A DNA stretch of 64,000 bases from JAFLCL01 sp964502175. Lineage in GTDB: Bacteria; Myxococcota_A; Polyangia; Polyangiales; Sandaracinaceae. The DNA is taken from the NCBI GenBank assembly GCA_964502175.1, contig CAZCVE010000018.1, positions 89,430-153,429 of the forward strand, given 5' to 3'. Each line of letters starts with the position of its first letter. Positions within the stretch are counted from its first letter, which is position 1. Positions 8,342-18,230 of the stretch are shown here, piece by piece. A model generated the notes under the pieces. It searched no databases. It saw nothing but the letters and a program-made list of their open reading frames with translations, and was not told the origin of the DNA. Both the position numbers and the translations under genes were made by a program.

Positions 8342-8932
8342 ATGATGACGCCCATGATGACCACGGCGCTGACGCTCGGCCTCGCGTTCACGGCGGGCCT
8401 CCTCCTCTGGACCTTCCTCGAGTACGTGCTGCACCGCTTCGCGTTCCACGAGCGCAAGCTCGGTCAGCGCGTGGCGCGCGAGCACCTCGAGCACCACGCG
8501 AAGGTCGATCACTTCTCGCCGTTCACGCACAAGCTCGCGCTGGCCGTGCCGATCCTCGCGGCGATCTTCTTCGTCGGCTGGCTCGTGACGAGCGCGCCGA
8601 TCGCGGCGGGCCTCGCGCTCGGCGTGGTCACGGGCTGGCTCTCGTACGAGGTGCTCCATCGCCGCATCCACGTGGCGAGGCCGCTCAACGCGTACGGCCG
8701 CTGGGCGCGTCGTCATCACCTGAGCCACCACTTCGGCAGCGCGAAGCTGAACCACGGCGTGAGCTCGCCGATCTGGGATCTCGTGTTCGGCACGCACGCG
8801 CCGAAGGCGACCGTGCTCGTGCCGCGTCGTCACGCGACGAAGTTCCCGTGGCTCCTCGACGACGCGACCCGCACGACGAAGGAGCTCGCGCTCCAGCCCA
8901 CCTTCACCGAGAGCTACCGCCTCGTCGGCTGA
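8342..8932 (+). CDS. Fatty acid hydroxylase / sterol desaturase superfamily membrane protein
   Basis: A 196-residue membrane protein with the histidine clusters that bind a di-iron centre: HRFAFH (31-36), HLEHH (48-52), LHRRIH and RRHHLSHHF. Hydrophobic segments lie between them. Members hydroxylate or desaturate lipid substrates such as fatty acids, sterols or carotenoids; the substrate here is unknown. The ATG at 8342 lies directly behind a 19-base inverted repeat and has no clear Shine-Dalgarno sequence. Methionines at codons 2, 5 and 6 make the exact start uncertain. The stop abuts the stop of the convergent gene within TGATCA. Confidence 0.9.
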   Translation: MMTPMMTTALTLGLAFTAGLLLWTFLEYVLHRFAFHERKLGQRVAREHLEHHAKVDHFSPFTHKLALAVPILAAIFFVGWLVTSAPIAAGLALGVVTGWLSYEVLHRRIHVARPLNAYGRWARRHHLSHHFGSAKLNHGVSSPIWDLVFGTHAPKATVLVPRRHATKFPWLLDDATRTTKELALQPTFTESYRLVG

Positions 8933-9400
8933 TCAGAGGGTGGCGCGCGCCGCCTCGCGCACGGCCTCGATGGCGGACGCGATCTCGCGCGGCCCACCGA
9001 GCGTCGGCTCGCGCATCGCGAGCAGCTCGCTCGCCGCGCGCACGGAGTCGGCGATCTCGGGCTGCACGCGCTGTCGCGAGATCATCGCGATGCCGGTGAC
9101 GATCCCGCGGATCAGGCTCGCGCGAAACCCTGCGCCCTCGTGCACGCCGTAGATCGCGTCGACGTGGAGCCCCACCTCCGAAGCGATCTTGCGTGCGTCT
9201 GCGTCGGGCGTGCCGGAGCGCTCGCCGGCCACGTACACGTACACGAGCCGGTCACGGTGGGTCGTGCGGCGGAGGCGCGCGATCTCGTCGACCATCACGC
9301 GCGCGGGGCGGAACGACTCGGGCCCTTCCGTCGATGCGACGACGAGGCAGCCGTGCGTCCCGAGCGCTGCGCCGTCGCGTGAGAGGAGGATGCTCGCCAC
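8933..9400 (-). CDS. Hypothetical protein, 155 aa
   Basis: I do not recognise this protein. It has no signal peptide or membrane segment and appears to be a soluble alpha/beta protein, with a conserved-looking start ASILLSRDGAALG and a helical second half. The start is GTG at 9400. It converges on the hydroxylase gene with no gap. A TAATCT box ends exactly six bases before the start, predicting a leaderless mRNA. Confidence 0.75.
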   Translation of the reverse strand: MASILLSRDGAALGTHGCLVVASTEGPESFRPARVMVDEIARLRRTTHRDRLVYVYVAGERSGTPDADARKIASEVGLHVDAIYGVHEGAGFRASLIRGIVTGIAMISRQRVQPEIADSVRAASELLAMREPTLGGPREIASAIEAVREAARATL

Positions 9401-9406
9401 GCGCGG

Positions 9407-9412
9407 AGATTA
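9407..9412 (-). promoter_or_regulatory. -10 box for a leaderless transcript
   Basis: TAATCT on the minus strand, separated by six bases from the GTG at 9400. This places the expected transcription start at the start codon. Confidence 0.5.
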
Positions 9413-9436
9413 GTGCGTCGACGTCGAGAGCGCGGA

Positions 9437-9907
9437 TCAGAACGTGATCGCGACGCCGTCCGCGCTGAACGCGATGGGGCGGGGACGACCGCGGTCGATG
9501 CGTCCGCGGATGTCGAGGGCGAGGCCGATGAAGAAGGAGACGAGGCCGAGGCTCCCGGTGACCATGCCCGTCGTGAAGAGCGCGAGGCTCGTCGGGCTCA
9601 TCCCGCAGAAGTCGCTGTTGCAGCCGAAAGGGATGACGAGACCGACGAAGCCGCCGACCGCGCCCGCGACCAGCGTCGTCGTGCCCAACGCCATGAGCCC
9701 CGTCCCGGTGCGGTGCAGCGTCACGCCCGGCGGGCGAGCCGGGGTCTCGAGCTGCTCGAGCGAGGTCAGCGACAGCGAGCTCCCGCCCGACCCGTAGGCC
9801 GCCGCGTCCACGGGCGTCCGACCGGCGCGCTGGGCGTGTGCCACCGTCGGCGCCGCGAGAACACAGAAAAACAGGAGAGCGAGGGTGGTGAGCGTCGCGG
9901 TGTTCAT
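9437..9907 (-). CDS. Exported membrane protein, hypothetical
   Basis: A 156-residue protein with a signal peptide (MNTATLTTLALLFFC..., cleavage near AHAQ), a Gly/Ser-rich linker and a C-terminal membrane hairpin. Between the two hydrophobic segments lies a short loop with two cysteines (GCNSDFCG). It ends FSADGVAITF. The same plan of membrane hairpin, Cys-containing loop and beta-like ending recurs in the proteins at 32025 and, more loosely, 10367 and 33318. The ATG at 9907 was chosen over an upstream codon because it begins the signal peptide. Function unknown. Confidence 0.75.
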   Translation of the reverse strand: MNTATLTTLALLFFCVLAAPTVAHAQRAGRTPVDAAAYGSGGSSLSLTSLEQLETPARPPGVTLHRTGTGLMALGTTTLVAGAVGGFVGLVIPFGCNSDFCGMSPTSLALFTTGMVTGSLGLVSFFIGLALDIRGRIDRGRPRPIAFSADGVAITF

Positions 9908-10366
9908 GGGCAGATGGCTCAGCACGGCGCGTGCCGCACTTTTTGTCGCGAGGTGGCACACGTCCGGCCACCGCGAAGCGACGTGTGTCGCCCACCTTCA
10001 CTCCCGAGGGTCCGACCCTTGCCGGAAGGTTTTGAAACCGTCGGCGCCATCTCCGACCCTTGCCGGAAGGTTTTGAAACCGTCGGCGCCATCTCCGACCT
10101 CCGGCGGACGGTTCCGAAAAAGGATCGATCCGTCTCCGACCACTCCCGGAAGGTCTCGAGATCCAACCATCCCATCTTCGACCACCGCCGGAGGGTTTCG
10201 AGGCCTGCTCCACCCCTCTCCGACCACCGCCGGAGGATTCGAGGAACTCGGGGCGCGTCCGCAGGTGGCTGTGTGCGGGGGAACGAATGCGCTACAACGG
10301 CGCGTCCGCTCGAGGCTGAACGCGAGCGGATCACGCGGTGCGCCGAGCGACCGCTGGGGAGGTTCG
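9908..10366. other. 459-base intergenic region holding a minisatellite
   Basis: No gene is supported here. The region lies between divergent genes and is dominated by 41-42-base tandem repeats (10011 to about 10253). The remaining ~110 bases before the PEGA gene contain a GCTACAAC motif near 10289, about 70 bases upstream of the ATG, a weak promoter candidate. Confidence 0.7.
10011..10253. repeat. 42-base minisatellite, about 5.8 units
   Basis: Units begin at 10011, 10052, 10093, 10135, 10177 and 10219 and are 41-42 bases long. The first two are identical; later ones diverge. Each has a TCCGACC start, a CCGGAGG-like block and a core close to GGTTTCGAAACC, which is nearly symmetrical (GGTTT-TG-AAACC in units 1 and 2, GGTCTCGAGATCC in unit 4). 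The last unit is incomplete. Reading frames stay open on both strands, which GC richness alone can cause. Confidence 0.9.
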
Positions 10367-11869
10367 ATGCGATCGCTTGCTTGGTTCGGCTGGTTGACGC
10401 TCTGCGCGTCGCTCTTTCTGGTCTCTGTCCCCGCGGAAGCGCAGCGCGCTCGACCCTCGCGGCAGGCGATCGAACAAGCGCGCACCCGGATGGAGCAGGG
10501 CCAGGCCTACTTCCTCCAGGGTCGCTTCGCGGAGGCCGCTTCGGAGTTCGACGCGGCATACGGCATCCATCCGTTCTCCGCGTTCCTCTTCAACGCGGGC
10601 GTCGCGTACGAGACCGGCGGCGACCTGCCGCACGCGGTCGACTACTTCGTGCGCTACGTCGGCGTCGAGACGAACCCCTCGGAGCGCGCCGAGGTCGAGG
10701 CGCGCATCGCCGCGCTGCGGGCGCGCATGCAGGAGCGCGACGAGCGCCTCGCGCGCGAACGTGCGGAGCGAGAGGCCGCGATCGCCGCGGGCCAGCAGCC
10801 GCCGCCTGTCGCGGAAGAACCCGTCGTGGCCGAAGCGCCCACGGCGCAGGTCGTCGATCAGCTGCTCTCGCTCGTGGCCGTCGAGACGGAGCCGGAGGGC
10901 GCGACGGTCACGATCTCGAACGCGGCCGGTCAGGTCGCGACGGGACCGGCGCCGCTCGCGCAGACGCTCGAGCACGGCGCCTACCACATCGTGATCGAGC
11001 ACCCGGACTACAACCGCTTCGAGCGCGACTTCGACGTGCAGCCGGGCGTGCTCAACCGACTCTTCCTCAACCTCAGCCAGGGCGAGTTCCTCGGCTACGT
11101 GCGCGTCGTGTCGGATCCGCCCGGCGCGGGCGTGATGGTCGACGATCGCGAGGTGGGCTCGCGCGGACAGACGCCGTTCGAGGGACCGCTCCAGATCGGT
11201 CACCACCGCGTGTGGATCGAGCGCGAGGGCTACCAGCCCGTCGAGCGCGAATTCGACATCGCCGTGGGCGACGAGGTGCGGCTCGACGTCACGCTCGAGC
11301 GCGTGACGTATGGACGACTGCGTGTCGTCGGCAACCTCCGCGGCGCGCGCATCCTCGTCGACGGCGTGCAGGTGGGCGCCGTGCCGTGGGAGGGCCAGGT
11401 CGAGGGCGGCACGCACGTGCTTCGCGTCGAGCACGACAACATGAAGGCGTGGGAGAGCACCGTGGAGGTGTCGCGCGGACAGCTGCGACCGATCCGCGTG
11501 CGCCTGCGTCCGGCCGTGGGCCGCGGCGGTGCGATCGCAGCGGGCGTCCTCGGAGGCCTCTTCCTCGCTGGCGGCATCGGCATGTCGGTGTACGTGAACG
11601 ACCTCTACAACGAGCTCGATCGCGCGCGCACCGCGGGCACGCTGCAGGGCGACGACGAGCGGCTCGAGGTCGGCTACTGGATGTCGATCGGCCAGTTCAT
11701 CGCGTACGGCGTCGGGGGCATCTGCGCGGCGCTCTCGCTCTTCTATGCGCTCTACGACGACCTCCCGCCCTCCGAGGGCACGGTGCTCGACGCGCGCGAC
11801 TGGACGCTCTTGCCGATGGTCTCGCCGAACGGCGACAGCTTCGGTCTCTCGCTCTCGGGGGTGATGTGA
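10367..11869 (+). CDS. PEGA-domain exported protein with TPR-like N-terminus
   Basis: A 500-residue protein. A signal peptide (cleavage near PAEAQ) is followed by TPR-like helices (YFLQGRFAEAASEFDAAY, FLFNAGVAYETGGD), a charged coiled-coil (about 125-145), then three successive PEGA-type beta repeats (VETEPEGATVTI, VVSDPPGAGVMVDDREVG, VVGNLRGARILVDGVQVG). The C-terminus has two membrane segments and ends SPNGDSFGLSLSG. PEGA proteins generally act at the cell surface. The ATG follows GGGGAGG closely. Its stop overlaps the next start (TGATG), so it forms a unit with the FG-GAP lipoprotein. Confidence 0.85.
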   Translation: MRSLAWFGWLTLCASLFLVSVPAEAQRARPSRQAIEQARTRMEQGQAYFLQGRFAEAASEFDAAYGIHPFSAFLFNAGVAYETGGDLPHAVDYFVRYVGVETNPSERAEVEARIAALRARMQERDERLARERAEREAAIAAGQQPPPVAEEPVVAEAPTAQVVDQLLSLVAVETEPEGATVTISNAAGQVATGPAPLAQTLEHGAYHIVIEHPDYNRFERDFDVQPGVLNRLFLNLSQGEFLGYVRVVSDPPGAGVMVDDREVGSRGQTPFEGPLQIGHHRVWIEREGYQPVEREFDIAVGDEVRLDVTLERVTYGRLRVVGNLRGARILVDGVQVGAVPWEGQVEGGTHVLRVEHDNMKAWESTVEVSRGQLRPIRVRLRPAVGRGGAIAAGVLGGLFLAGGIGMSVYVNDLYNELDRARTAGTLQGDDERLEVGYWMSIGQFIAYGVGGICAALSLFYALYDDLPPSEGTVLDARDWTLLPMVSPNGDSFGLSLSGVM

Positions 11870-13536
11870 TGAGCCCGTTCACTTCCAAGAAGACGCGGGT
11901 GGTCGGTGTGATCGGCGTCGCCGTGATCGGCGTGGCCGGCTGCCGCACGTGGGACGACTTCACCGCGCTCGAGGGCGGCGCGTCCGTCAGCCGCGTGCGC
12001 GTCGAAGGCGAGGGCGGTCCTCGCTTCGGCGAGGTGCTCTTCGGCTACGAGGTGCCCGTGATGCGCGACTCGTTCGTGCGCGGCACGCGCCTCTACGCAG
12101 GCGGCGAGTCGGTGCGCTCGGAGACCGCGGGCAACTACGCGGTGTTCCGCATCTGGGACGAGATCCGTCCCGGTGACACCGCGGGCCTCGAGACGACGCT
12201 CGAGCTCGATCGCGGCGAGCGCGCCGAGGTGCCGCCTGGGTTTCGTGGCTGTCACGGCGAAGATCGCGAGGCCGGCAGCACCATCGTGAACTGCGGCTCG
12301 GGTCGGCGCGCGGGCGCGGGCTTTCCGTACATGCACACCACCATGGGCACCGACTGGTGGGGCTGCGTCGCGGTGACGGCCGGTGAGTTCAGCACGCAGG
12401 AGCGCATCCAGGTGCGCTGCGAGTCGATCGGCGCGCAGATGTCTCTGATGCTGCCGCTCGAGCGCGAGCTCGGCTGGGGCGCGTCGGCGGCGGGCATGCC
12501 CATCGATCATCCGTTCGGCGTGGGCATCTTCGGCGCGCCGGCGACCGACGGAACGGGCGCGATCTTCCGCCTCCGTCACCTCGTCGATCAGCAGACCGGG
12601 CTCGGCATGGGCCAGGCCGAGGGCGGCACGCGTCGCGGCCTCATCCCGATCACGGGCCTCGATCTCGACGACGGCGCGAACTTCGGCAGCACGGTCGCGC
12701 TCGCGGTGGATCGCTCGACGAGCACGCCCGTGATCCGCATCGCGGGAACGTTCGGCACCGACACGCGTCGCGTCGTCGTCGCGGAGATCACGGCGGCCAC
12801 CGGCGCCAGCGTCAGCGCGCAGGTGATCGGCTGCCTCGCGGGCAACACGGACGACGTCGGCTTCGGCGACGCGCTGGCGTTCGGCGACTTCGACAACGAC
12901 GGGTACCCCGATCTCGCGGTCGGCTCGCAGCCGACGGACGTCGCGGCGCTCCCGCTCGATCGCCCCGTCTACGTCTTCGACGGCGAGGACTTCGGCGGCG
13001 CGACGTGCAGCATCACCACGCCGTCGAGCGAGCGCGCGACGGCGCAGTTCGGCTGCCAAGCCACCGCGCGTGGTGTGACGGTCGACTGCGGCTCGAGCCG
13101 CTTCGGTCACTCGATCGCTGCCGGTGACTTCGACGGTGATGGGCGCGACGACCTCGCGGTCGGTGCGCCTGGCGCCGGCACCGGTCGCGCGGGCACGGGC
13201 GTGGTCCAGACGATCTCTGGCGAGGCGATGCTCAGCACGATGGGCACGAGCGAGATGCGCCGAGGCACGCTGTTCCTCCAGACCTCGGGTGAGTCGGCTG
13301 CGTTCGGCACGGCGGTCGCCGCGGTGCCTGCGCCGTTCGGTCGTTCGGAGATCGCCGCGTCGCAGGCCGCGCCTCCGTCGACGCACGTCTTCTACTGCTC
13401 GGACCTCACCGGCGACACGCCGTCGACCGTGATGATGTCGTCGATGGCGACCGTCGTGCGCGGCTGCGGCCTGCGCCCGGGTCGCATGCCCGTCACCATG
13501 CTCGATCCGGACGCGGTCCCCGCCGTCGGTCCCTGA
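11869..13536 (+). CDS. FG-GAP repeat lipoprotein (integrin-like propeller)
   Basis: A 555-residue lipoprotein with a signal ending VAGC-R. Calcium-loop FG-GAP motifs are clear at FGDFDNDGYPDLAVGSQ and AGDFDGDGRDDLAVGAPGAG, with a weaker blade at the N-terminal end of the propeller (DLDDGANFGSTVALAV). Cysteine pairs occur in the N-terminal half (RGCHGEDREAG, VNCGSG). Such propellers usually mediate surface binding. The start overlaps the stop of the PEGA gene by one base, so the two proteins are probably made together. No specific ligand can be inferred. Confidence 0.85.
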   Translation: MSPFTSKKTRVVGVIGVAVIGVAGCRTWDDFTALEGGASVSRVRVEGEGGPRFGEVLFGYEVPVMRDSFVRGTRLYAGGESVRSETAGNYAVFRIWDEIRPGDTAGLETTLELDRGERAEVPPGFRGCHGEDREAGSTIVNCGSGRRAGAGFPYMHTTMGTDWWGCVAVTAGEFSTQERIQVRCESIGAQMSLMLPLERELGWGASAAGMPIDHPFGVGIFGAPATDGTGAIFRLRHLVDQQTGLGMGQAEGGTRRGLIPITGLDLDDGANFGSTVALAVDRSTSTPVIRIAGTFGTDTRRVVVAEITAATGASVSAQVIGCLAGNTDDVGFGDALAFGDFDNDGYPDLAVGSQPTDVAALPLDRPVYVFDGEDFGGATCSITTPSSERATAQFGCQATARGVTVDCGSSRFGHSIAAGDFDGDGRDDLAVGAPGAGTGRAGTGVVQTISGEAMLSTMGTSEMRRGTLFLQTSGESAAFGTAVAAVPAPFGRSEIAASQAAPPSTHVFYCSDLTGDTPSTVMMSSMATVVRGCGLRPGRMPVTMLDPDAVPAVGP

Positions 13537-13567
13537 ACACGCACCGCTCGTCTCTCCCCGCTGACGC

Positions 13568-15082
<1,515 letters not shown>

Positions 15083-15090
15083 GTTTCCCG

Positions 15091-15215
15091 CGCCTCCGGC
15101 GCTCAAGTCGGGGGCCCGACCCCCGAACCCCCATCGCTCCTTCGTCGCTCCGCTCCTCCATCGCTCGCGCCTCAAGGGGGCTTCGCCCCCGCCGGCTGGC
15201 TCCCCAAGAGCGTCG
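15091..15215 (+). repeat. Interspersed two-hairpin repeat (copy B)
   Basis: This noncoding copy has hairpins TCGGGGG-CCCGA-CCCCCGA at 15108-15126 and GGGGGC-TTC-GCCCCC at 15176-15190. The left flank CGCCTCCGGCGCTC is shared with the copy inside nadE. The second hairpin, a UUCG-type loop on a G/C stem, could help end transcription of the upstream regulator gene, though there is no U-run. Confidence 0.75.
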
Positions 15216-15257
15216 ACGCGATTCTCTCTCGGTCTCTGAGTTGGCCGGGCGGGCTGA

Positions 15258-16034
15258 TCAGAGGCGGTCGACGCGGAGCGAGTAGGCGCCCGCGTCGGCG
15301 TTGTCGAAGCCCGTCACGACGAGCGTGATCGTGTCGCCCGCGGCGACGGCGAGGCCGGTGACCAGCGGGCCGTCGGCGCCGCTGTCGTCGTCGCCTTCGA
15401 GGCACGCCAGCGTGTCGCTCGGGATGCTCGGGCCGTCGTAGATGACGAGGTAGGCGTCGTAGAGCGTGGGGGCGTCCGCGATCACCTCGACGTCGAAGGT
15501 GCCGTCTGCGCCGTCGTTGCAGAAGACGAACGTCTGGTACGGCACGTCGGTGCCCGCCGAGGAGAACGACGTCGCCGGGCACGTGCCCGCGAGCGGACGG
15601 AGCCACCGAACGCCGGTGAGCGACGTGTCGCCGCGCTCGACGTGTCCGCCGGTCGCAGGCAGGGGCGTGCACGTGACGGGGCCAGCGTCGTCGCGGGACA
15701 CGAAGGCGTCGCCAGCTGCGAACGCATCGCGCGGGGCGAACGCGTCGGCCGCCGTGAACGCGTCGTCGGTCACCTCGAACGCGTCGGCGCCCGCGAACGC
15801 ATCGCTGCTCGGGGAGGGTGCGTCCGCGCGCATCGCGGCGTCCGGGCTGGGCGTCGCGAACGCGTCCGCCATCACGAACGGCGCGTCGATCGGCGCGGCG
15901 GGCGCGTCGAACGTGGGCGCGCCTGCGTCGGGGTTCCTGCGCGGCGAGCCGCAGCCCACCAGCAGCGAGCCCAGCAGCGAGCAGAGCAGTGAGAGACCGA
16001 TCGACGAGGTGAGGAAGAGGGCGGACGTGCGCAT
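15258..16034 (-). CDS. Lipoprotein with long Asp-Ala-Phe linker
   Basis: A 258-residue lipoprotein (signal ending LVGC-GS). About 90 residues of DAF/DAP-rich low-complexity linker follow the lipid anchor. The C-terminal ~130 residues resemble a PPC-like beta-sandwich: YQTFVFCNDGADGTFDVEV, YDAYLVIYDG, VAAGDTITLVVTGFDNADAGAYSLRV. Such domains often occur in exported binding proteins or enzymes. Divergent from the regulator at 16129; no operon partner. Confidence 0.8.
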   Translation of the reverse strand: MRTSALFLTSSIGLSLLCSLLGSLLVGCGSPRRNPDAGAPTFDAPAAPIDAPFVMADAFATPSPDAAMRADAPSPSSDAFAGADAFEVTDDAFTAADAFAPRDAFAAGDAFVSRDDAGPVTCTPLPATGGHVERGDTSLTGVRWLRPLAGTCPATSFSSAGTDVPYQTFVFCNDGADGTFDVEVIADAPTLYDAYLVIYDGPSIPSDTLACLEGDDDSGADGPLVTGLAVAAGDTITLVVTGFDNADAGAYSLRVDRL

Positions 16035-16100
16035 GGGGGCGCCAGGGCTATCACGCGATCCTCACGCCGGCCGCAGCGTTCCGCGTGCGCACGGGCAGAC

Positions 16101-16113
16101 CATGCGACGCATG
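16101..16113. promoter_or_regulatory. Short inverted repeat between divergent genes
   Basis: CATGCGACGCATG is a perfect 6-base-arm palindrome with a single central base. It lies just upstream of a TAGCCT -10 box and the NtrC-type regulator start, where an autoregulatory operator could sit. The evidence is symmetry and position only. Confidence 0.35.
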
Positions 16114-16116
16114 AGG

Positions 16117-16122
16117 TAGCCT
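16117..16122 (+). promoter_or_regulatory. -10 box for a leaderless transcript
   Basis: TAGCCT ends six bases before the ATG at 16129, so transcription is expected to begin at the start codon. Confidence 0.5.
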
Positions 16123-16128
16123 CGGCCG

Positions 16129-17529
16129 ATGTCATCGGGCTCGATCCTCATCGTCGACGACGAGAAGAACATCCTCTCCACGCTCTCTCGCGCCCTGCGC
16201 GTCGAGGACTACGACGTGGACGTCGCGGGCTCGGCCGACATCGGCATCGAGAAGGCGCGCGCCAAGGCCTACGACGCGTTCCTCCTCGACGTGAACATGC
16301 CGGGCACCACGGGCCTCGAGCTCATGAAGGCGCTGCGCGAGATGAAGGTCGAGGCGCCGATCCTCGTGATGAGCGGGCAGGGCACGATCGAGATCGCGAT
16401 CGAGGCCACGCGCCTGGGCGCGCACGACTTCCTCGAGAAGCCGATCGGCACCGAGCGCTTGTTGCTCTCGCTCTCTCGCGCGCTCGAGCACGCGCAGCTC
16501 TCCGAGGAGAACCGCAGCCTCAAGGAGAAGAGCGGCGACACGTCGGGCTTGCTCGGCGACAGCGCCCCGATGCGAAAGCTGCGCGAGCAGATCGAGCTCG
16601 CGGCGCGCGCGAGCGCCACGGTGCTCGTGATGGGCGAGCGCGGCACGGGCAAGGAGCTCGTGGCCGCGGCGATCCACCGCGGGAGCAAGCGACAGAAGGG
16701 CCCGTTCGAGAAGATGAACTGCGCGGCCGTGCCGGCGGAGCTCGTCGAGAGCGAGCTCTTCGGTCACGAGGCCGGCGCGTTCACCGGCGCGACGAAGCAG
16801 CGGCGCGGCAAGTTCGAGCGCGCGAACAAGGGCACGCTCTTCCTCGACGAGGTGGGCGACATGCCCTCGCCGATGCAGGCGAAGCTCCTGCGCGTGCTGC
16901 AGGAGGGCGAGATCGAGCGCGTGGGCGGCGGCGATCTGCAGAAGGTCGACGTGCGCGTGGTCGCAGCGACGAACAAGCCGCTCAAGAAGGAGATCGAGGA
17001 GAACCGCTTCCGCGCGGATCTCTTCGATCGACTCAACGTCGTGCCGCTGCGCGTGCCCGCGCTGCGCGAGCGCATCGAGGACGTGCCGCTCCTCGCGGGC
17101 CACTTCCTCCGCGCGGCGTGCGCGCAGAACGATCGACGCGGCAAGAGCTTCACCGACGGCGCGCTCGCCGCGCTCTCGAAGTACGAGTACCCGGGCAACG
17201 TGCGCGAGCTGCGAAACCTCGTGGAGCGCCTCGTGATCCTCTCGCCCGACGACGAGATCGACGAAGGCGACGTGCGCGCGCAGCTCCCGATCGGCGGCGG
17301 CGGCTCGGGCGGAGGAGGCGGCCACTACCGACCCGGCGTGCCGCTCGAAGACATGGTGCGCGAGGTCGAGAAGGACCTCGTCTTGCGCGCGCTCGAGCAC
17401 TACCAGGGCCACGTCACCCGCACGGCCGAAGGCCTCGGCCTCGAGCGCAGCCACCTCTACAAGAAGATGAAGGCGCTGGGGATTCGCGAGGGCAGCAAAG
17501 ACAAGAGCGGCGAAGCCGACGAGGGGTGA
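16129..17529 (+). CDS. NtrC-family sigma-54-dependent response regulator
   Basis: A 466-residue regulator built like the one at 13568. The receiver domain has DDE (10-12), phosphoacceptor Asp54 and Lys104. The AAA+ domain has Walker A GERGTGKE (169-176, with Arg where GES is usual), GAFTGA (216-221) and GTLFLDEVGD. A Gly/Ser-rich linker precedes a Fis-type helix-turn-helix (HVTRTAEGLGLERSHLYKKM). No kinase gene is adjacent. Its stop overlaps the start of the double-CXXCG gene (GTGA), implying coupled translation. Confidence 0.95.
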   Translation: MSSGSILIVDDEKNILSTLSRALRVEDYDVDVAGSADIGIEKARAKAYDAFLLDVNMPGTTGLELMKALREMKVEAPILVMSGQGTIEIAIEATRLGAHDFLEKPIGTERLLLSLSRALEHAQLSEENRSLKEKSGDTSGLLGDSAPMRKLREQIELAARASATVLVMGERGTGKELVAAAIHRGSKRQKGPFEKMNCAAVPAELVESELFGHEAGAFTGATKQRRGKFERANKGTLFLDEVGDMPSPMQAKLLRVLQEGEIERVGGGDLQKVDVRVVAATNKPLKKEIEENRFRADLFDRLNVVPLRVPALRERIEDVPLLAGHFLRAACAQNDRRGKSFTDGALAALSKYEYPGNVRELRNLVERLVILSPDDEIDEGDVRAQLPIGGGGSGGGGGHYRPGVPLEDMVREVEKDLVLRALEHYQGHVTRTAEGLGLERSHLYKKMKALGIREGSKDKSGEADEG

Positions 17530-18230
17530 GAACTCACGAGCTGCCCGCCAGCGCGGTCGTGTTTCGCGGTCTTCCGCACCAACGGTCGGAGTCCGTCGAT
17601 TCCACCGGCAGCGTCGACTCGCTATTCGCGTCGTGGTGCGCGGACTGCGGTCTGCCGACGGGCACTCGCACGGGGCGGATCGTCGTGCGTGGTCGCTTGT
17701 CGACGAAGCGATCGGTGCGCGCCGTGTTCGTGCGCGGAGCTCGTCCCGTCCGCGAGCGTGTCTTCGGCTCCAAGCCCGGGTACCTGCCGGGCTACGAGAC
17801 CGTCCTGGTGAGCGAGGACGTCGTCGATGTTCTGGCGAGCCGCGCGCCTGAAGTCCGCCGCGCGTTCGTTCCCGGACCCGCTGGGCATTGGGAGCTGGTG
17901 GGACCGCGCCTGGAGGTCATGGGCTGCGACTCTCCCGCGGTCCTCGAGGGTGTCGTGCTCGCGTGTCCCGGTTGCGGGCAAGTCTTCCGAGAACCGCGCG
18001 AGTTCCTTACCGTCGCCGTGACCGAGGCGCAGCGCGCGGAGTCGCGAGCCTTCGTCTCGGGCTTCGCCAACCGCGTGCAGTTGTTCATCGACGACGAGGG
18101 CTACCGGCGCGCCGGCTGGACTGCGAAGTCGACGGATCGCGCGCTCTCGCTGGCGGCGAGCGACTGCTTCGACCTTCGGGAAATCGCCCGGCCATTCGTG
18201 CCGGTGTCCCCTCTCGGAGCGGTGCGATGA
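17526..18230 (+). CDS. Double-CXXCG motif protein (myxobacterial family)
   Basis: A 234-residue protein with two CXXCG knuckles, CADCG at 38-42 and CPGCG at 147-151, about 110 residues apart. This matches the myxobacterial paralogous family named for that feature. The cysteines suggest zinc or another metal. GTG at 17526 was chosen because it overlaps the upstream stop and leaves a normal-length N-terminus before the first knuckle. The family function is unknown; relatives are often found near other small orphan genes. Coupling to a sigma-54 regulator gene is notable. Confidence 0.75.
   Translation: MRTHELPASAVVFRGLPHQRSESVDSTGSVDSLFASWCADCGLPTGTRTGRIVVRGRLSTKRSVRAVFVRGARPVRERVFGSKPGYLPGYETVLVSEDVVDVLASRAPEVRRAFVPGPAGHWELVGPRLEVMGCDSPAVLEGVVLACPGCGQVFREPREFLTVAVTEAQRAESRAFVSGFANRVQLFIDDEGYRRAGWTAKSTDRALSLAASDCFDLREIARPFVPVSPLGAVR

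Noticed and set aside
10011..10253. Tandem units considered as a CRISPR array
   Set aside because: The whole 41-42-base unit repeats; there are no unique spacers between short repeats and no cas genes nearby.
9919..10485. Minus-strand frame through the minisatellite as a repeat protein
   Set aside because: No start signal, no export signal, and both strands are equally open; GC richness and a unit length divisible by three explain it.
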